Assembly: GCA_019359235.1 (NCBI GenBank) | Contig: JAHHHT010000051.1 | Location: 1 to 35,434, forward strand | DNA length: 35,434 nucleotides | From: Oscillatoria princeps RMCB-10 | GTDB taxonomy: Bacteria; Cyanobacteriota; Cyanobacteriia; Cyanobacteriales; Oscillatoriaceae | Direction: 5' to 3' | Part shown: in pieces, positions 33,335 to 35,434 of the stretch | How positions within the stretch are numbered: position 1 is the stretch's first letter | Layout of the letters: every line of letters begins with the position of its first letter | Notes under the pieces: model-generated | Told to the model about the DNA's origin: nothing | Seen by the model: only the letters and a program-made list of their open reading frames with translations | Database searches by the model: none | Made by a program: the position numbers and the translations under genes

Positions 33335-34196
33335 GGTTGGACATTTGAACAATAAGGTCGCACCGGCAGCCGGCTCGCCCGAAAAGGAGCGCCCGTGGGT
33401 GAAACCCACTTTGATTGCTGTGGCGGTCGCCTATTTATCCTTAGTGATGTTCATTCCAGCGCTCAACGTGTTCGCGCAAGCGTTTAAGGGAGGTGCCGGG
33501 CCGTTTTTTAGCAACCTGACGGAACCGGCGTTTATCAATGCTGTAAAGCTAACCGTCTTAATCGCCCTGATTGTTGTGCCGGTGAATACAGTTTTTGGGC
33601 TGTGCGCCGCTTGGGTGATTGCGCGGAATCAATTTCGGGGGCGGGCTTTGCTCATTAGCATTTTAGACGTGCCCTTTGCGGTATCGCCGGTGGTGGCGGG
33701 GCTGATGATTGTGCTGCTTTACGGGCGGAATGGCTGGTTTGGGCCACTGCTAGAAGCCGCCAACATTAAAATTGTGTTTGCCATGCCGGCAATGGTGCTG
33801 GCAAGTGCGTTTATCACCCTGCCTTTCGTCGCCCGCGAAGTGATTCCGGTTTTGGAAGAAGCCGGTGAGGATCAGGAGGAAGTCGCCCGGACTTTGGGCG
33901 CGAATGACTGGCAAATCTTCTGGCGCGTCACTCTGCCGAATATCAGGTGGGGGCTGCTGTATGGGGTGATTTTGACCAATGCGCGGGTGATGGGCGAGTT
34001 TGGCGCTGTGTCGGTGGTATCTGGGAATATTGCTAACAAAACGCAAACTCTGCCTCTGTTTGTTGAGGAAGCCTACAAGCAGTACCAGACGCAATCGGCT
34101 TTTTCCGCTGCGGTTCTGCTGGGTTTTCTCGCAGTCGTTACGCTAGTATTGAAGGAAATTCTAGAGCGCAAAACCAAAATTAAAGAGGTTGAATAG
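33324..34196 (+). CDS. cysW: Sulfate ABC transporter permease CysW
   Basis: A 290-residue permease partner of CysT, about six membrane helices beginning at residues 28-50. EAA loop [21 protein letters not shown] 33324 lies inside the end of cysT, so translation is coupled. The cytoplasmic ATPase gene cysA would be expected next but is absent; NIL-domain genes follow instead. Confidence 0.95.
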   Translation: MNPEVGHLNNKVAPAAGSPEKERPWVKPTLIAVAVAYLSLVMFIPALNVFAQAFKGGAGPFFSNLTEPAFINAVKLTVLIALIVVPVNTVFGLCAAWVIARNQFRGRALLISILDVPFAVSPVVAGLMIVLLYGRNGWFGPLLEAANIKIVFAMPAMVLASAFITLPFVAREVIPVLEEAGEDQEEVARTLGANDWQIFWRVTLPNIRWGLLYGVILTNARVMGEFGAVSVVSGNIANKTQTLPLFVEEAYKQYQTQSAFSAAVLLGFLAVVTLVLKEILERKTKIKEVE

Positions 34197-34208
34197 CGCG
34201 AATTGTAG

Positions 34209-34392
34209 GGTGGGTTCCCCTCCCAGGGGAACCCACCGCTGGTTTTGGACAGTTTTGGATCGGAGGGAACGCCTGTCCAACGTCGGGACAGGCGAGACGC
34301 CTGTCCAACGTCGGCGATAAAACGAGATAGGTTTTGGACAAGCCGAACGCAGCTCTGCGCGACGGCTAAAGGTTACTAAAAAGTTTTTTAGT
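34209..34392. repeat. Hairpins between cysW and the NIL genes
   Basis: GGTGGGTTCCCCT stem with CCC loop at 34209-34237; GGACAGGCG stem with AGA loop at 34286-34306; and ACTAAAAAGTTTTTTAGT at 34375-34392, an A/T palindrome that ends right where the ribosome site AAAGGAGG (34393-34400) begins and could occlude it. Confidence 0.7.
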
Positions 34393-34405
34393 AAAGGAGG
34401 AAAAT

Positions 34406-34669
34406 ATGACAATTTCTGCTGCCGGTGAAAATCAGATAGCTCGCATACGAATTCGGATTCCCCCAAAATACCATCAGGAGCCGGTAATCTCTCGACTCGT
34501 CTCTCAGTACGGCCTAACCGTCAATATTGCGGCTGCCTTACTTGGCCAAAATGCCAGAGATGACGGCTGGTTCGACTTGCAACTCCAAGGCAATAGCGCT
34601 CAAATTCGCAGCGCTTTAATTTACTTGAATGATTTAGATTTGGAAGTTTGGGATGATTCAAATAAGTAG
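34406..34669 (+). CDS. NIL-domain protein 1
   Basis: An 87-residue protein consisting of little more than one NIL domain (RIRIRIPPKYHQEPVISRLVSQYGL, shown in parts; then DDGWFDLQLQG and NDLDLEVW). NIL domains occur at the C terminus of methionine importers such as MetN, where they bind an amino acid and regulate transport; stand-alone forms are often beside sulfate genes in cyanobacteria. Strong ribosome site AAAGGAGG, five bases before ATG. Followed nine bases later by a paralogue. A sensor or regulatory role in sulfur uptake is inferred. Confidence 0.88.
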   Translation: MTISAAGENQIARIRIRIPPKYHQEPVISRLVSQYGLTVNIAAALLGQNARDDGWFDLQLQGNSAQIRSALIYLNDLDLEVWDDSNK

Positions 34670-34678
34670 GAGACTAAG

Positions 34679-35023
34679 ATGATTGCTCAGGACAGACAAG
34701 ATTCTGAATACACGCTCATTCATCCTGCCGGCGAGACAGCAGATGTCGCAGGGGAGGACAAAAGGCCGACTCAAATCCGCATCCGGATTCAGATCCCTCA
34801 AAAATATCATGAGGAGCCGGTGATTTCCCGCCTGATTTCTGATTTCGGCTTGAGCGTGAATGTCAATGGTGCTCTACTGGCCGGCAACGCTCCCAGTGAT
34901 GGCTGGTTTGATTTGGAACTCCGGGGAGCGAACAGCCAAATCCAGCGGGCTCTGGTTTACTTGGATGAAATAGATGTGGGAATCTGGAGCAAATCCACCG
35001 ATCCGGATGAGGAGAATTGGTGA
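34679..35023 (+). CDS. NIL-domain protein 2
   Basis: A 114-residue paralogue of the gene before it (shared RIRIQIPQKYHEEPVISRL and GWFDLELRG) with a longer polar N-terminal extension of about 35 residues. Starts at ATG 34679 after AGGAGACTAAG. The pair probably arose by tandem duplication and may form a heterodimer. Confidence 0.87.
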   Translation: MIAQDRQDSEYTLIHPAGETADVAGEDKRPTQIRIRIQIPQKYHEEPVISRLISDFGLSVNVNGALLAGNAPSDGWFDLELRGANSQIQRALVYLDEIDVGIWSKSTDPDEENW

Positions 35024-35311
35024 GTGGCTGTTGCCGGTGCTTGTGGGCTAATGTTTGTAGTTGGGCTTTAGCCCTACCGACTCGCCTGCTGCCGGCCAAG
35101 TTTTCATGGGTGGCGGTGTGCGCCGTTCCGAAGCGACTGCCTCCCCCCTCTTGCAAGATCCCGCTGGCAAGGGCACCGCTGCGCGGGCCGCACGCGCACA
35201 CGAGTGGCCATTCCCTGCCGGTGCGGGGAACGAGAAGTCCTGAGGGGATGAGAGCGACAAATGATAAGAAAACCTTATCACTCTCATAAGTAAATTTTTA
35301 CTTAAACCCCC
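35024..35311. other. Interval upstream of psbA with palindromes
   Basis: Contains a single GGGCTTTAGCCC palindrome near 35065, a TGATAAG/CTTATCA hairpin at 35262-35280 and an AAGTAAA-TT-TTTACTT palindrome at 35288-35303 just upstream of the psbA -35 element; the latter could be an operator. Confidence 0.5.
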
Positions 35312-35341
35312 TTTACAAACCTTAACAAGGTGTGTGATACT
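35312..35341 (+). promoter_or_regulatory. psbA promoter
   Basis: TTTACA at 35312-35317, an 18-bp spacer and GATACT at 35336-35341. This resembles other cyanobacterial psbA promoters (TTTACA with TATACT). Start of transcription is expected near 35348. Confidence 0.7.
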
Positions 35342-35346
35342 GTAAT

Positions 35347-35370
35347 CACGGTAGAGAAAGCACTACCGTG
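35347..35370 (+). promoter_or_regulatory. psbA leader hairpin
   Basis: CACGGTAG, eight-base loop, CTACCGTG at the very 5' end of the predicted mRNA, then an A/U-rich stretch (AAAAATAAATAA) that resembles the AU box cut by RNase E in psbA leaders. Confidence 0.6.
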
Positions 35371-35404
35371 AACCTTGAAAAATAAATAACGGACTCATAA
35401 ATCA

Positions 35405-35434
35405 ATGACCACCACCTTACAGCGTCGCGAAAGC
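35405..35434 (+). CDS. psbA: Photosystem II D1 protein, start only
   Basis: Ten codons, MTTTLQRRES, which is the conserved N terminus of cyanobacterial D1; the gene runs off the window. D1 carries the cofactors of the photosystem II reaction centre in the thylakoid membrane. Identification rests on the N terminus plus the promoter and leader upstream. Confidence 0.85.
   Translation, partial: MTTTLQRRES

Overview
The window comes from a cyanobacterium, most likely a filamentous one with a repeat-rich genome; I cannot name genus or species. The evidence is a psbA start (photosystem II D1) at the right edge, a cyanobacterial-type S1 protein, ferredoxin-type IspG, an S41 processing protease, several small cyanobacteria-style conserved proteins, scattered HIP1 octamers (GCGATCGC, for example near 7118, 14249, 16744, 17018 and 25766), and intergenic DNA packed with short palindromes, heptanucleotide repeats and MITE-like elements. 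The words TGCCGGTG and CACCGGCA recur throughout, inside and outside genes.

Layout. 1-535: 85-bp tandem repeats, then rps1 (535-1479). 1480-2600: a small four-cysteine protein behind a near-consensus promoter, and an overlapping pair of small minus-strand genes. 2762-4003 (minus): TPR/WD40 propeller protein. 4348-6999: ispG and an S41 C-terminal processing protease. 7071-8084 (minus): a 62-aa conserved protein and a MazF/PemK toxin with its antitoxin, flanked by related repeats. 8384-10521 (minus): a Ser/Thr kinase-WD40 gene broken by one frameshift and one stop codon. 10589-10912: a palindrome array interrupted by a 92-bp MITE. 11122-13197 (minus): an EF-G-like GTPase. 13754-14668: an exported TPR protein. 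14669-15902: about 1.2 kb with no gene I can support, ahead of an RsbW-like anti-sigma kinase. 16551-17332: two divergent small genes. 17637-19028: asnS. 19502-22204: a 900-aa ATPase carrying about 37 glycine-zipper tetrads. 22570-23307 (minus): bluB. 23660-23814: a 21-bp minisatellite. 23931-26486 (minus): an RTX adhesin-like protein. 27425-27497 (minus): tRNA-Thr(UGU). 27937-29855: an AhpD-fold protein without its redox cysteines, translationally coupled to a GAF adenylate cyclase. 30217-30738 (minus): a pentapeptide-repeat protein. 31208-35023: sulfate uptake genes sbpA-cysT-cysW followed by two NIL-domain proteins. 35405 to the end: psbA.

How the genes work together. The clearest functional block is sulfate uptake: binding protein, two permeases, then two NIL proteins that may be regulatory or accessory; the CysA ATPase is not in the window. 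The AhpD-like/cyclase pair overlaps by ATGA and probably makes a signalling unit. The toxin-antitoxin pair and the two small overlapping genes at 2073-2506 are separate two-gene cassettes. The ATPase at 19502 stands alone and is the best candidate for an undescribed system: its architecture suggests a sensor or switch ATPase attached to an unusual membrane-embedded glycine-zipper module.
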